64,000 nt of DNA from Actinomycetota bacterium (GTDB lineage Bacteria > Actinomycetota > Actinomycetes > Nanopelagicales > Nanopelagicaceae): positions 1-64,000 of the forward strand of contig JAPLBE010000012.1 in the NCBI GenBank assembly GCA_026392935.1. The letters run 5' to 3'. A model generated the notes under the pieces. That model ran no database searches, was not told the origin of the DNA, and saw only the letters and a list, made by a program, of their open reading frames with translations. The first letter of the stretch is position 1. Each line of letters opens with the position of its first letter. A program made the translations under genes and the position numbers. Positions 28,065-37,633 of this stretch are shown here, piece after piece.

Positions 28065-29591
28065 ATGGCTACGAAGAAGACAGCAGCACCCAAGAAATCG
28101 GCAAAGGTCGTAGGGCCAAAGCCTGGTGAATATCCAGGAAAGATCGTCGATATCGATGTCTCTTCAGAAATGTCAGAATCATTTCTTGAATATGCATACT
28201 CTGTAATTTACTCACGCGCTCTTCCCGATGCACGTGATGGACTTAAACCAGTACACCGTCGCATCTTGCATCAGATGGCAGATATGGGACTTCGCCCAGA
28301 GCGCGGACATGTAAAGAGTGCGCGTGTAGTTGGTGAAGTAATGGGTAAGTTGCACCCACACGGTGACTCAGCAATTTACGACGCACTTGTTCGCATGGCG
28401 CAATCTTTTTCAATGCAGCTTCCACTCATCGATGGTCACGGAAACTTTGGATCACTTGATGCTGGCCCCGCAGCGATGCGTTATACCGAAGCGCGTCTTG
28501 CACCCACAGCGATGGCGATGGTTGCAGAAGCAGATGAGAACACTGTCGATTTCGGACCAAACTACGATGGTCAACTTTCAGAGCCCCTTGTACTCCCCGC
28601 AGCATTTCCTAATCTTCTTGTAAACGGTGGTTCAGGGATTGCAGTGGGTATGGCAACCAACATGGCACCACACAATCTTGGTGAAGTTATAGCTGCTACT
28701 AAGTTCCTGATTGATAACCCTAAGGCAACGCTGAATCAGCTGATGAAACATATTCCGGCGCCCGATTTTCCAACAGGTGGAGAAATTGTTGGACTTGAAG
28801 GTGTTCGTGAAGCATACGCAACAGGTAAAGGCTCATTTAAAGTTCGCGCAACAACTGAAATTTCTAAAGTTTCATCTCGCAAAATGGGAATCGTCATCAA
28901 GGAGCTTCCATTTAACATTGGCCCTGAAAAAGTTGTCGAGCGCATTGCAGACCTTGCTAAGGCAAAGAAAATTCAAGGAATCTCAGACATCATCGATCTT
29001 ACTGATGGACAAACCGGTACAAACGTTGTTATCGAACTTAAGAATGGCTTTGAACCTGAAGATGTCCTTGAAAAGCTGTTCAAACTCACACCTATGGAAG
29101 ATGCTTTTGCAATCAATGCCGTAGCACTGGTTAAAGGCAAGCCGCAGACTCTTGGACTCAAAGAATTGCTGCAAGTATTTATCGATCACCGCATTGAAGT
29201 TGTCCGCCGTCGTTCAGAGTTCCGTAAAGCAAAGGCTCAAGATCGACTTTCACTTGTTGATGGACTTCTTAAGGCAATTATCGATATCGATAAGGTCATC
29301 AAAATTATCCGCGGCAGCGATGATGCAGCTGCAGCTAAAGATAAGCTGATTAAAGACTTCAAACTTAACGATGAGCAAGCTACATATATTCTCGATATGC
29401 CTCTTCGTCGCTTGACCAAGATGAGCAAACTTGAACTAGAGACAGAATCTAAGGAACTTAAAGCGGTAATCGCAGCCCTGACAACCTTGCTTAAGAGTGA
29501 AGATGCAATTCGCAAGCAAGTCTCTGATGAACTGACAGAGGCAAGTAAATCTTTCGCAACTCCTCGCCGAACCCGTATCGGCAAGGAGTAA
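28065..29591 (+). CDS. parC: type IIA topoisomerase subunit A lacking the C-terminal domain
   Basis: This is the breakage-reunion subunit of a gyrase/topoisomerase IV pair. The winged-helix and tower domains are complete: DARDGLKPVHRRIL, KLHPHGDSAIYDALVRMAQ and the catalytic Tyr in AMRYTEARL. The coiled-coil region ends near residue 490. The protein then stops at residue 508 (PRRTRIGKE), where GyrA and ParC normally continue for about 300 more residues of beta-pinwheel. The GyrA-box QRRGGKG is absent and no remnant is seen: the next gene begins 37 bp later. Its partner is the B subunit at 31245-33332. Loss of this domain would favour a relaxing or decatenating enzyme over a supercoiling one. 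Confidence 0.9.
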   Translation: MATKKTAAPKKSAKVVGPKPGEYPGKIVDIDVSSEMSESFLEYAYSVIYSRALPDARDGLKPVHRRILHQMADMGLRPERGHVKSARVVGEVMGKLHPHGDSAIYDALVRMAQSFSMQLPLIDGHGNFGSLDAGPAAMRYTEARLAPTAMAMVAEADENTVDFGPNYDGQLSEPLVLPAAFPNLLVNGGSGIAVGMATNMAPHNLGEVIAATKFLIDNPKATLNQLMKHIPAPDFPTGGEIVGLEGVREAYATGKGSFKVRATTEISKVSSRKMGIVIKELPFNIGPEKVVERIADLAKAKKIQGISDIIDLTDGQTGTNVVIELKNGFEPEDVLEKLFKLTPMEDAFAINAVALVKGKPQTLGLKELLQVFIDHRIEVVRRRSEFRKAKAQDRLSLVDGLLKAIIDIDKVIKIIRGSDDAAAAKDKLIKDFKLNDEQATYILDMPLRRLTKMSKLELETESKELKAVIAALTTLLKSEDAIRKQVSDELTEASKSFATPRRTRIGKE

Positions 29592-29628
29592 TTTCTTATC
29601 CCACGCACACTGTGGGAGACTTCGCCAA

Positions 29629-31227
29629 ATGATCGCTACAACTGCTCTCGAACTGCGCGCCGGTGCGCGTCTTCTGGTCTCGGGAGTCACAGTTCGCATC
29701 AACAGCGGCGATCGCATCGGATTCGTTGGGCGTAATGGCGCTGGTAAATCAACTCTCGCAAAAGTTCTTGCTGGTGAAACCCTGCCTGCAGGTGGCGGCG
29801 TTCAGCGCACAGGAAAAATTGGTTATCTGCCGCAAGATCCACGCACTGGTGAAGATCAAGGAACCGCGCTAGACAGAATTTTATCTGCGCGCGACCTAGA
29901 CCAAATTGCTGCACGTATGACGCAAGTAGAACACGAGATGTCTACTACTGAAGGCGCAGAACTAGAAAAAGCTTTAGAGCGTTACACCCGCGTAGATGCT
30001 GAATTCAGTGCAGCCGGTGGTTATGCAGCAACTGCTGAAGCAGAAGCGATTGCACACTCCCTTGGAGTATCGGAAGCGGTCTTTAATAATCAACTAGACA
30101 CTCTTTCGGGTGGTCAACGCAGACGTATTGAACTTGCTCGCATCCTCTTCTCTGGTGCAGAAACTCTTCTGCTCGATGAGCCCACTAACCACTTAGATGC
30201 TGATTCCATTGTTTGGCTTCGAAACTACCTCGTCAATTACTCAGGTGGGCTTGTCATCATCTCCCACGATGTTAACTTGATCGAAACTGTCGTCAATAAA
30301 GTCTTCTACATCGATGGAAACCGTAACGTGATCGATGTCTATAACTTGGGCTGGAAGCAATACCTGCTGCAGCGTGAACAAGATGAGCATCGGCGCAAGA
30401 AGGAACGCGCGAACGCCGAAAAGAAAGCTGAAATTTTGCAGAAGCAGGGCGAGAAGATGCGCGCGAAAGCTTCTAAAGCAACGGCAGCTCAAGGCATGTT
30501 ACGTCGTGCAGAAAAACTTCGTTCATCACTCGATGATGTTCGCGTCAAAGATAAGGTCGCAAAGCTGCGCTTTCCAACTCCAGCTCCTTGCGGAAAGACT
30601 CCCCTATCCGGTGAAGAACTTTCCAAGAACTATGGATCACTTGAAATCTTCACCGACGTCTCCTGCGTTATCGATAAAGGTTCTCGCGTTGTCATTCTTG
30701 GACTCAACGGAGCCGGAAAGACAACACTTCTTAAAATCCTGGCTAACCAACTCGAATCCGATACTGGAAAAGTTGAACACGGCCACGGACTCAAACTTGG
30801 CTACTACGCCCAGGAACACGAAATGCTCGACTTCGAACGCACCATCTTAGAAAACATGATGTCTTCTAAAGATGACTTACGCGAACCAGAAGCTCGTAAC
30901 GTCCTTGGTTCTTTCCTCTTCATTGGCGATGATGTTCATAAGCCAGTGAAAGTTCTCTCTGGTGGAGAAAGAACTCGTTTAGCACTTGCAACGCTTGTCG
31001 TATCGGCTGCAAATGTTCTCTTACTCGATGAGCCTACAAATAACTTAGATCCAGCATCTCGCGAAGAAATCCTTGGGGCGCTCGGTGAATATCAAGGCGC
31101 TGTCATCATGGTTTCTCACGATGAAGGTGCCGTGCAGGCTCTTAAGCCAGAGCGCGTGATTTTGTTGCCTGATGGCGATGAAGATATCTGGAAAGACGAA
31201 TACTTCGACTTAGTCAGTATTGATTAG
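29629..31227 (+). CDS. ABC-F family ATPase
   Basis: This 532-residue soluble protein has two ABC domains and no membrane segments, the layout of ABC-F translation factors that act at the ribosomal E site. The first domain has Walker A GRNGAGKST and signature LSGGQRRRIELAR with LLLDEPTNHLD; the second has GLNGAGKTT, LSGGERTRLALA and LLLDEPTNNLD. The linker between them is a long basic, charged helix (residues 240-300), the P-site tRNA interaction motif region. It lies between the two topoisomerase genes. Whether it is a housekeeping factor or confers antibiotic protection cannot be decided. Confidence 0.92.
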   Translation: MIATTALELRAGARLLVSGVTVRINSGDRIGFVGRNGAGKSTLAKVLAGETLPAGGGVQRTGKIGYLPQDPRTGEDQGTALDRILSARDLDQIAARMTQVEHEMSTTEGAELEKALERYTRVDAEFSAAGGYAATAEAEAIAHSLGVSEAVFNNQLDTLSGGQRRRIELARILFSGAETLLLDEPTNHLDADSIVWLRNYLVNYSGGLVIISHDVNLIETVVNKVFYIDGNRNVIDVYNLGWKQYLLQREQDEHRRKKERANAEKKAEILQKQGEKMRAKASKATAAQGMLRRAEKLRSSLDDVRVKDKVAKLRFPTPAPCGKTPLSGEELSKNYGSLEIFTDVSCVIDKGSRVVILGLNGAGKTTLLKILANQLESDTGKVEHGHGLKLGYYAQEHEMLDFERTILENMMSSKDDLREPEARNVLGSFLFIGDDVHKPVKVLSGGERTRLALATLVVSAANVLLLDEPTNNLDPASREEILGALGEYQGAVIMVSHDEGAVQALKPERVILLPDGDEDIWKDEYFDLVSID

Positions 31228-31244
31228 CCAACGATATTTAAGAC

Positions 31245-33332
31245 TTAAGCGTCAATCTGCTCGCGATCAATGTCGGCTGTAGCAATAAATTCCTTACGTG
31301 GCGCTACATCTGAACCCATTAGGAGTTCGAACATCTTTTCTGCAGCCTCTGCATCTGGAACAGTGATGCGGCGCAAGGTGCGAACATCTGGATCCATTGT
31401 TGTTTCGCGAAGTTGATCTGCATCCATCTCACCTAAGCCTTTGTAGCGCTGAACTGGTTCTTTCCAACGCTTGCCGGCTTTCTTCAAATCTGCAGTGACC
31501 TTCTTCATCTCATCATCTGAATATGTGTAGATGTACTCGCCCTTTTTGCCACCAGCGCCCATAGTTTCAATACGGTGCAGTGGTGGAATAGCTGCAAATA
31601 CGCGACCGGCGTCAATCATCGGGCGCATGTAGCGATACATCAAAGTGAGTAGCAAGCAACGGATGTGAGCACCGTCAACGTCCGCATCTGACATCAAGAT
31701 GACGCGGCCATAGCGAGCATCATCTAGTTCAAATGACTTTCCTGAACCTGCACCGATTACCTGAATGATTGAGCCGCATTCTTTGTCATCAAGCATCTGT
31801 GACAGTGATGCTTTTTGTACATTAAGGATTTTGCCTCGAATTGGCAGGATTGCTTGGAACTCTGAATTTCGTGCAGCCTTAGTTGTGCCAAGTGCTGAGT
31901 CACCTTCTACGATGAAAAGTTCTGTGCGAGTGACATCCTCTGATCGGCAATCTGAAAGTTTTGTAGGAAGCGAAGATGATTCAAGAGCGTTCTTACGGCG
32001 CTGTAAATCTTTATGGGCGCGGGCGCTGATACGTGTACGCGATGCTCCGGCAATCTTTTCCATGATCAACTTGCCGTTTGCCTTGTCGATGCGGCGAGTT
32101 GTTGCAAAGAATTCTTTGAGCTTGTCAGCTACGACATTGGAAACAATCTTGGTGGCAGCAGCTGTTCCGAGTACTTCCTTAGTCTGACCTTCGAACTGTG
32201 GCTCTGACATACGAACTGTCACAACCGCGGTGAGGCCTTCCATGATGTCGTCCTTGATGACGTCGGCTTCATTCTTCTTCAAGATTCCAGAGCTACGCAT
32301 AGCTTCGTTAAAAGCCTTTGTGATTGCTCGCTCAAAGCCGAGTACATGTGAACCGCCCTTTGGGGTAGCAATAATGTTTACAAATGAGCGAAGTGTTGTA
32401 TCAAATCCTTCGCCCCACTTCATCGCAATATCAACTTCCATATCGCGCTCTACATCGGTTGACACCATATGGCCCTTGTCATCAAGGACAGGGACAGTCT
32501 CTTGGTAATGACCAGTGCCGTAAATTCTGATGACTTCGCCTACTGGCTTATCTGGTTGCAAGAAATCGCAGTATTCGGAGATTCCACCTTTATGGAAGAA
32601 GGTCTGCGTGGTCTTCTCTTTCTTGCGATTATCGTTAACAGTAATTGAAAGACCTGGGACTAAAAATGAAGTCTGGCGAGCTCGTGCGTAGACATCATCA
32701 AGGTCGAGCTCTGCATCCTTCAAGAAAATCTGACGATCTGACCACCACTTAATGCGTGTGCCCGTTACCTTGGCTGAAACTTTTCCAATTGTGCGCAAAC
32801 CTGATTGCGGCGTGAAATCAGCCTTCGGTCCATCGCCATCGAATATTCCTGCAACACCGCGCTTGAAAGACATCCAATAAATTTTGCCGTTGCGATCTAC
32901 TTCAGCATCTAGACGTTCAGCTAACGCATTTACGACAGAAGCACCAACGCCATGTAGCCCACCGGATGCTGCATACGATCCGCCACCGAATTTTCCGCCG
33001 GCGTGCAACTTTGTAAGAACTACTTCAACACCAGTAAGTCCTGTCTTTGGTTCTTTATCTACTGGAATTCCGCGGCCATCATCGTGAACTTCTACGGATC
33101 CATCTGATTCAAGATTGATTTCAATTTTCTTACAGTGCCCGGCTAATGATTCATCAACTGAGTTATCAATAATCTCCCAGAGGCAATGTTGAAGTCCGCG
33201 GGAATCAGTTGAACCGATATACATACCTGGGCGTTTGCGAACTGCATCAAGTCCTTCAAGAACAGCTAGGTCTTTTGCGGTATAGCTATCTTTGGAATCT
33301 GCCTCAGGGGTAAAGTTCAATTCATCAGCCAC
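31245..33332 (-). CDS. parE: type IIA topoisomerase subunit B (GyrB/ParE)
   Basis: This is the ATPase subunit. The GHKL domain has WEIIDNSVDESLAGHC, DDGRGIPVD, and GGKFGGGSYAASGGLHGVGASVVNAL; the TOPRIM domain has LFIVEGDSALG and LMSDADVDGAHIRCLLLTL. The C-terminal RYKGLGEMDADQLRETTMDP is conserved. The start is GTG at 33332 (MADELNFTPEADS); an upstream TTG is less likely. With 695 residues it lacks the long insert of E. coli GyrB. It converges on the ABC-F gene with a 17-bp gap and presumably pairs with the CTD-less A subunit. Confidence 0.93.
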   Translation of the reverse strand: MADELNFTPEADSKDSYTAKDLAVLEGLDAVRKRPGMYIGSTDSRGLQHCLWEIIDNSVDESLAGHCKKIEINLESDGSVEVHDDGRGIPVDKEPKTGLTGVEVVLTKLHAGGKFGGGSYAASGGLHGVGASVVNALAERLDAEVDRNGKIYWMSFKRGVAGIFDGDGPKADFTPQSGLRTIGKVSAKVTGTRIKWWSDRQIFLKDAELDLDDVYARARQTSFLVPGLSITVNDNRKKEKTTQTFFHKGGISEYCDFLQPDKPVGEVIRIYGTGHYQETVPVLDDKGHMVSTDVERDMEVDIAMKWGEGFDTTLRSFVNIIATPKGGSHVLGFERAITKAFNEAMRSSGILKKNEADVIKDDIMEGLTAVVTVRMSEPQFEGQTKEVLGTAAATKIVSNVVADKLKEFFATTRRIDKANGKLIMEKIAGASRTRISARAHKDLQRRKNALESSSLPTKLSDCRSEDVTRTELFIVEGDSALGTTKAARNSEFQAILPIRGKILNVQKASLSQMLDDKECGSIIQVIGAGSGKSFELDDARYGRVILMSDADVDGAHIRCLLLTLMYRYMRPMIDAGRVFAAIPPLHRIETMGAGGKKGEYIYTYSDDEMKKVTADLKKAGKRWKEPVQRYKGLGEMDADQLRETTMDPDVRTLRRITVPDAEAAEKMFELLMGSDVAPRKEFIATADIDREQIDA

Positions 33333-33447
33333 GGTGGCAAAGGTTAGCCAGCGAATGGTTCGCAACTGAGTAAGCGCGCCGAGGCATCTCAGATATTGGC
33401 TACCAAGGGTGAGATATCCCCTAATAATCCATATTTACGCGCTGAAA

Positions 33448-33476
33448 TTGATAAAAATTTACAATATTGGAATCAA
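33448..33476 (-). promoter_or_regulatory. candidate promoter for the topoisomerase B gene
   Basis: The 227-bp divergent gap between the topoisomerase B gene and the DUF7455 gene contains, on the minus strand, TTGATT (33476-33471) and TATCAA (33453-33448) separated by exactly 17 bases. This fits a vegetative sigma-70-type promoter reading into the topoisomerase gene about 110 bases downstream. I see no other clear structure in this gap. Confidence 0.35.
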
Positions 33477-33559
33477 TTTAACGAGCGGGGAATAAAGAGA
33501 ACTGGCATGATGTTCCATAGAAGTACAAGAACTTCCCACTAAGCCGAACGGAGAGCGCG

Positions 33560-33769
33560 ATGACCGAGCAAGTAATCCTCGAATCCACACCTCTAAATGC
33601 CCTCGATCGATGCGATCGTTGTGGTGCACAAGCTTATGTGCGTGCAACTCTGCTGAATGGTGGAGAGTTAATGTTCTGTGCTCATCATGGCAAGGAATAT
33701 GCCGAAAAACTCAAGACTGTTGCAGCTGCAATTCAGGACGAGTCAGAAAAGCTTGTAGAAGTTAAGTAA
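33560..33769 (+). CDS. DUF7455 family small zinc-ribbon-like protein
   Basis: This 69-residue protein has two CxxC-like metal ligands, C18-D-R-C21, and a second pair around C40-A-H-H43, which suggests a single zinc-ribbon. Actinobacteria carry such a protein (DUF7455) next to the principal sigma factor gene, as here. Its function is not known to me. A good AAGCCGAACGGAGAG stretch precedes the ATG. It ends before a strong bidirectional terminator shared with sigA. Confidence 0.88.
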   Translation: MTEQVILESTPLNALDRCDRCGAQAYVRATLLNGGELMFCAHHGKEYAEKLKTVAAAIQDESEKLVEVK

Positions 33770-33781
33770 TTAGGCTTAAAG

Positions 33782-33817
33782 AAAAGCCCCGATGCGATTG
33801 ATTGCATCGGGGCTTTT
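33782..33817. terminator. bidirectional rho-independent terminator
   Basis: A perfect 14-bp inverted repeat (AAAAGCCCCGATGC, 33782-33795, with its complement at 33804-33817) encloses an 8-base loop. The A-rich and T-rich ends give a U tract on both strands. It lies between the convergent DUF7455 and sigA genes and should end both transcripts. Confidence 0.92.
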
Positions 33818-33833
33818 CTTATTAATTCAGCTC

Positions 33834-35786
33834 TTAATCTAGATAGTCGCGCAGTGATTGCGAACGTGATGGGTGGCGCAACTTAGACATGGTCTTGGAT
33901 TCAATCTGACGAATACGTTCGCGAGTAACACCGTGAACTTTTCCGATTTCATCGAGCGTCTTTGGCTGGCCATCTGTAAGTCCGTAACGAGCCTTGATTA
34001 CGTCGGCCTCACGGTTAGTGAGCCCACCTAGAACCTGCATCAACTGCTCCTGCAAGATTGTGAAGGTTACTGACTCTTCTGGCTTTACAGCCTCAGAATC
34101 TTCGATCAAATCTCCGAATTCAGAGTCTCCTTCTTCACCCAGTGGTGTGTGAAGTGAGATTGGCTCGCGGCCGTACTTCTGAACTTCAACAACCTTTTCA
34201 GGTGTCATATCAAGTTCCTTAGCAAGCTCTTCTGGTGTTGGTTCGCGACCAAGGTCTTGAAGCATCTGGCGCTGAACACGTGCCAACTTATTAATGACTT
34301 CAACCATGTGAACCGGAATACGAATTGTGCGGGCCTGGTCAGCCATTGCACGTGTGATTGCCTGACGGATCCACCATGTCGCATAGGTAGAGAACTTGTA
34401 GCCCTTTGTGTAGTCGAACTTCTCGACTGCGCGGATGAGGCCCAAGTTTCCTTCCTGAATCAAGTCAAGGAAAAGCATTCCACGACCGGTGTAACGCTTT
34501 GCAAGAGATACAACGAGACGAAGGTTTGCTTCGAGCAAGTGGTTCTTTGCGCGCTTTCCATCTTCAACAATCCACTCAAGTTCACGCTTTAACTTCTTAT
34601 CAATCTTCTTTGTGTTCTTCAGTGCTTCATCTGCAAAGAGACCAGCTTCTACACGAGTAGCAAGTTCTACTTCGAGCTCTGCATTGAGCAGTGCAACACG
34701 ACCGATTTGCTTGAGGTAATCCTTAACAGGGTCAGCAGTTGCACCAGCTGTAAGAACTGTCTGCTCTGGTGGCAGGCGCTTGATTTCAATCTGAATAAAT
34801 CGAGCTTGCTCGTTAAAGAAGTACTGAAGATCATCCAAATTCTTGAGGTGGCCTTGGTTAATGGCTTCTGCAATCAGCTTTGCGGACTTTTCATTAAAAG
34901 TATTCATCGCAAATTGCTGTTGAATCTGCTTGAAAGTTAGCGCCTTTGCCTCGGCCTGATCGATGTTGTGCTTTGGTGGAACTTCAACACCTTGAATCTT
35001 GCCGTTGATGGCTTCAAGAACGAGGTTTACATTTTTTAGGTCCTTCTTATGCTTCTCGCGCTCGTTCTTATCTTCTTCTTCATCATCGGCATCTGTATCA
35101 AGAAGAGTGAATGAACCTTCTTCATTCTTGGTTTCATCGGAAAGTGTGACAACGCGTGGCTGATCTTTTCCATCTGCCTCTGCATCGATGATGTCAGTTG
35201 CCTCTGCAATGAGAGTCTCTACATCTTCTAATTCAATTTCTTCGACAACAATCTCGTTGCCATCTTCATCAAGAACTATTGCAGCCTTGGCACCTTTTGC
35301 TGGTGCCTCCGCAGATGCCTTTGGTTCTTCTTTTGGTGCAATCAGTGCAAGCTGTACCTTGGAGAGAATTCGACTTGGAGAGCCAAGTCCTGCTTTACGA
35401 GCTTTCTCGGTTGCGGCAGGAATTTCAACATCTAACTGGCGAGCTTCAAGTGCGAGCGCCATAAATTCTTTCTTAACCGCTTTGCGATAATTATCAATGC
35501 CGCTGGCAGCAAGAGTGTCAATAATTTCTTTCTGACGTGCGACTGCATTCTTGAGATCAACAAGTTGCTGTACTTCTTTTGCACTCAAATCTTTCTTCAC
35601 TTCAATTTTGACTGGCTTAGCTGCAACTTTCTTTGCGGGTGCAGCCTTTTTAGCTGGTGCTGCTTTCTTTGCAGGTGCTTTTTTAGCAACAGCCTTCTTA
35701 GCTACGGCTTTCTTGGCAGGTGCTGCCTTCTTTGTGACAGCTTTCTTGCCTTTTGCCTTGTTTTTGAGCGCACTAAATACAGCCAC
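33834..35786 (-). CDS. sigA: principal RNA polymerase sigma factor (HrdB/SigA)
   Basis: This is the vegetative sigma-70 factor. Regions 1.2-4.2 are complete: [18 protein letters not shown] (1.2), [20 protein letters not shown] (2.1-2.2), [20 protein letters not shown] (2.3-2.4), [16 protein letters not shown] (3.0) and [18 protein letters not shown] (4.2). The 650-residue length comes from a long N-terminus. Residues 8-55 are a Lys/Ala/Pro-rich tail with repeated AKKA units, resembling histone H1 tails and the N-terminus of Streptomyces HrdB; an acidic stretch follows ([15 protein letters not shown]). The start is GTG at 35786 with AAAGGAC upstream. Only 42 bp separate it from metX. Confidence 0.96.
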   Translation of the reverse strand: MAVFSALKNKAKGKKAVTKKAAPAKKAVAKKAVAKKAPAKKAAPAKKAAPAKKVAAKPVKIEVKKDLSAKEVQQLVDLKNAVARQKEIIDTLAASGIDNYRKAVKKEFMALALEARQLDVEIPAATEKARKAGLGSPSRILSKVQLALIAPKEEPKASAEAPAKGAKAAIVLDEDGNEIVVEEIELEDVETLIAEATDIIDAEADGKDQPRVVTLSDETKNEEGSFTLLDTDADDEEEDKNEREKHKKDLKNVNLVLEAINGKIQGVEVPPKHNIDQAEAKALTFKQIQQQFAMNTFNEKSAKLIAEAINQGHLKNLDDLQYFFNEQARFIQIEIKRLPPEQTVLTAGATADPVKDYLKQIGRVALLNAELEVELATRVEAGLFADEALKNTKKIDKKLKRELEWIVEDGKRAKNHLLEANLRLVVSLAKRYTGRGMLFLDLIQEGNLGLIRAVEKFDYTKGYKFSTYATWWIRQAITRAMADQARTIRIPVHMVEVINKLARVQRQMLQDLGREPTPEELAKELDMTPEKVVEVQKYGREPISLHTPLGEEGDSEFGDLIEDSEAVKPEESVTFTILQEQLMQVLGGLTNREADVIKARYGLTDGQPKTLDEIGKVHGVTRERIRQIESKTMSKLRHPSRSQSLRDYLD

Positions 35787-35828
35787 AATTGTCCTTTTGG
35801 TTTTTCTTCGAACTGCTCGAAGTAATAC

Positions 35829-36941
35829 CTATATTGTACCTGCAACATGCAAGGCGTGCCGAATCGCATCGCCCATCGCCTCGGCCTCAACTAAGAATCC
35901 ATCGTGGCCAAAGTCAGAACTGATGACTATTGGCGCTGCCGCCGTTGGAACAAGCTCTGAAATCTCAACCTGAAGTCGAGGGACGAAGAGACGATCGGTA
36001 TCAATCGAGACCACAACTACCGGCACAGTGATGCCGGCAAGGGCCTTGGCTACGCCTCCGCGGTCTCGTCCGACGTCATGAGAGTTCATGGCATCTGTAA
36101 GTGCGATGTAGGTATTGGCATCAAAGCGCTTGGCCAGCTTCTGTCCTTGGTGGTCCAGGTATGACTCCACGGCATATCGCCCGGTGTCATCTCCCTGAAG
36201 CTGGCGACCAAAGCGAACATCCATCTCTGACTCTGTGCGATATGTCAGGTGAGCAATCCGGCGAGCTATTCCCATACCTTCAACCGGGCCACGCTCTTGT
36301 TCGTAGTAATCACCGTCATTGAAATGTGGGTCAGATTTAATTGCGCGAATTTGAATCGATGCCGTGCCGATTTGATCACCAGTTGCAACGGCCGATGAAC
36401 CAATGGTGCAGATAGCACCAACTCGTTCAGGTAATTGAATTGCCCATTCCAGTGAACGCATTCCGCCAAGTGAAGGGCCGACTGCCAGCAAATACTTTTC
36501 GATTCCGAGCGCATTGCTAAATGCAACTTCGGCATTGACCATGTCGCGAATAGTGATGATTGGAAAACGTGAACCATAGCGTTTTCCATCAGGGGCGATG
36601 CTCGACGGGCCAGTTGACCCTTGACACCCACCGATGACGTTGGGACAGACGATGAAATATTTACCTGCATCACAGGGTAGACCTGGGCCAACCATCTGTG
36701 GCCACCACCCAGTGACATCAGACCAACCAGTCATTGCATGGTTTACTAAAATTGCATTTGATTTATCTGCATTGAGCGTGCCCCATGTTTGATATGCAAT
36801 GGTGATATCCGGCAATGTTTCGCCGTTTTCAAGAAGTAAGAAACCAATCTTGATAAATTTGCGATCACCGGGATCATCACCTTCAAGCCACGCACCGGTG
36901 ACATCGAAGTTAGGAACTCTACTCATCCCAAAATCATTCAT
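35829..36941 (-). CDS. metX: homoserine O-acetyltransferase
   Basis: MetX acetylates L-homoserine with acetyl-CoA in methionine synthesis. It is an alpha/beta hydrolase with nucleophile Ser in VGPSLGGMRSLEW, Asp in SIDTDRLFVP and His in DFGHDGFLVE. LVNHAMTGWSDVTGWW and NVIGGCQGSTGPSS are family motifs. The ATG at 36941 has AAGGAT eight bases upstream. A second ATG lies five codons later. The 370-residue length is normal. A SAM-IV riboswitch precedes the gene, so expression should fall when S-adenosylmethionine is high. Confidence 0.95.
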   Translation of the reverse strand: MNDFGMSRVPNFDVTGAWLEGDDPGDRKFIKIGFLLLENGETLPDITIAYQTWGTLNADKSNAILVNHAMTGWSDVTGWWPQMVGPGLPCDAGKYFIVCPNVIGGCQGSTGPSSIAPDGKRYGSRFPIITIRDMVNAEVAFSNALGIEKYLLAVGPSLGGMRSLEWAIQLPERVGAICTIGSSAVATGDQIGTASIQIRAIKSDPHFNDGDYYEQERGPVEGMGIARRIAHLTYRTESEMDVRFGRQLQGDDTGRYAVESYLDHQGQKLAKRFDANTYIALTDAMNSHDVGRDRGGVAKALAGITVPVVVVSIDTDRLFVPRLQVEISELVPTAAAPIVISSDFGHDGFLVEAEAMGDAIRHALHVAGTI

Positions 36942-36985
36942 AAATAAATCCTTCACGCACTTGCAGAAGATGGTGTGCATCTACT

Positions 36986-37071
36986 GCCTGGTCGTCACCC
37001 GGAGCACCCCACCGCGGTGGAGGGTTGCCGTCTCATCAGCCGGGGCTATCGATGAGAACTCGTGACCTGGG
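36986..37071 (-). promoter_or_regulatory. SAM-IV riboswitch
   Basis: Read on the minus strand, this segment starts CCAGGTCACGAG, continues with AGCCCCGGCTGATGAG, then CGGCAACCCTCC, ACCGCGGTGGGGTG and CTCCGGGTGACGACCAGG. These are the conserved blocks of the actinobacterial SAM-IV S-adenosylmethionine aptamer, including the CGGCAACCCTCC core and the terminal pairing of CCAGGTCA with TGACGACCAGG. It lies 44 bases before the metX start, a position that suits translational control. Confidence 0.9.
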
Positions 37072-37078
37072 GTAAATA

Positions 37079-37621
37079 TTACCCGAAAATTACGGTGACT
37101 ACTTTGGGGTGCAGATCCCTGCGCATCGCACTAAAGGATTCGGCAGGCCATCCGGCGCTAAAGACCCTACGCAGCAAAATAGCTAAGGAATAATGAGCAT
37201 CATCAGCCAAGGCGCGATCGAGGGCTCTCTGTGCCAGAGCGCTATCGCCGAGTTCATAAGCGAGTGCTGCAAAGACCGAAGCAATGGGCGCAATAAAGCC
37301 ACATGGCGCAGTAACTAATAATTCTCGCCACATTTTCCAGTACCAACCAGCACTGTCTGCATTGTGGCTGCCCAGTGCAAAATCACGCACTTGGATATCA
37401 CTCATGCGCCCAATAACTCGTGCCCGTAGATCTGAATTCTCGAGACCCTTTCCTGCTTCAAATTCAGCAGCTAAATCAATGACTGCCGTTGCACCATCTC
37501 GTTGCAGATCATTAAGTTCCTCTGAATCTGTGGCGACCCAGAACGTTTCTATCTCTGCCATCCAAGAGATATCTGTTGCAAGAGGAAGGGCTGCAATTGA
37601 ATCGATTTCATGTGTGGACAT
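37079..37621 (-). CDS. DUF4192 family protein, short form
   Basis: This 180-residue protein matches the C-terminal part of the actinobacterial DUF4192 family, which is usually about twice this length. Recognisable parts are WRELLVTAPCGFIAPIASVF and AYELGDSALAQRALDRALAD, followed by a short Leu/Arg-rich end. The function of the family is not known to me. It starts 12 bases after the secreted-protein gene upstream, and its stop lies only 8 bases before the SAM-IV aptamer, so the metX promoter may lie inside this gene. Confidence 0.72.
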   Translation of the reverse strand: MSTHEIDSIAALPLATDISWMAEIETFWVATDSEELNDLQRDGATAVIDLAAEFEAGKGLENSDLRARVIGRMSDIQVRDFALGSHNADSAGWYWKMWRELLVTAPCGFIAPIASVFAALAYELGDSALAQRALDRALADDAHYSLAILLRRVFSAGWPAESFSAMRRDLHPKVVTVIFG

Positions 37622-37633
37622 ATGTGACCTTTC

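Noticed and set aside
35630-35745. Short repeated DNA units suggesting a CRISPR-like or satellite repeat
   Set aside because: The repeats are in-frame AKKA codons of sigA without spacers of constant length.
35787-35828. Inverted repeat CTTCGA/TCGAAG between metX and sigA as a terminator
   Set aside because: A 6-bp stem without a T run in the metX direction; too weak to support termination.
35551-35973. Plus-strand frame rich in Ala/Phe/Gly that looks like a membrane protein
   Set aside because: It is the complement of the Lys/Ala repeats in the sigma factor N-terminus; the hydrophobic look is a by-product of those codons.
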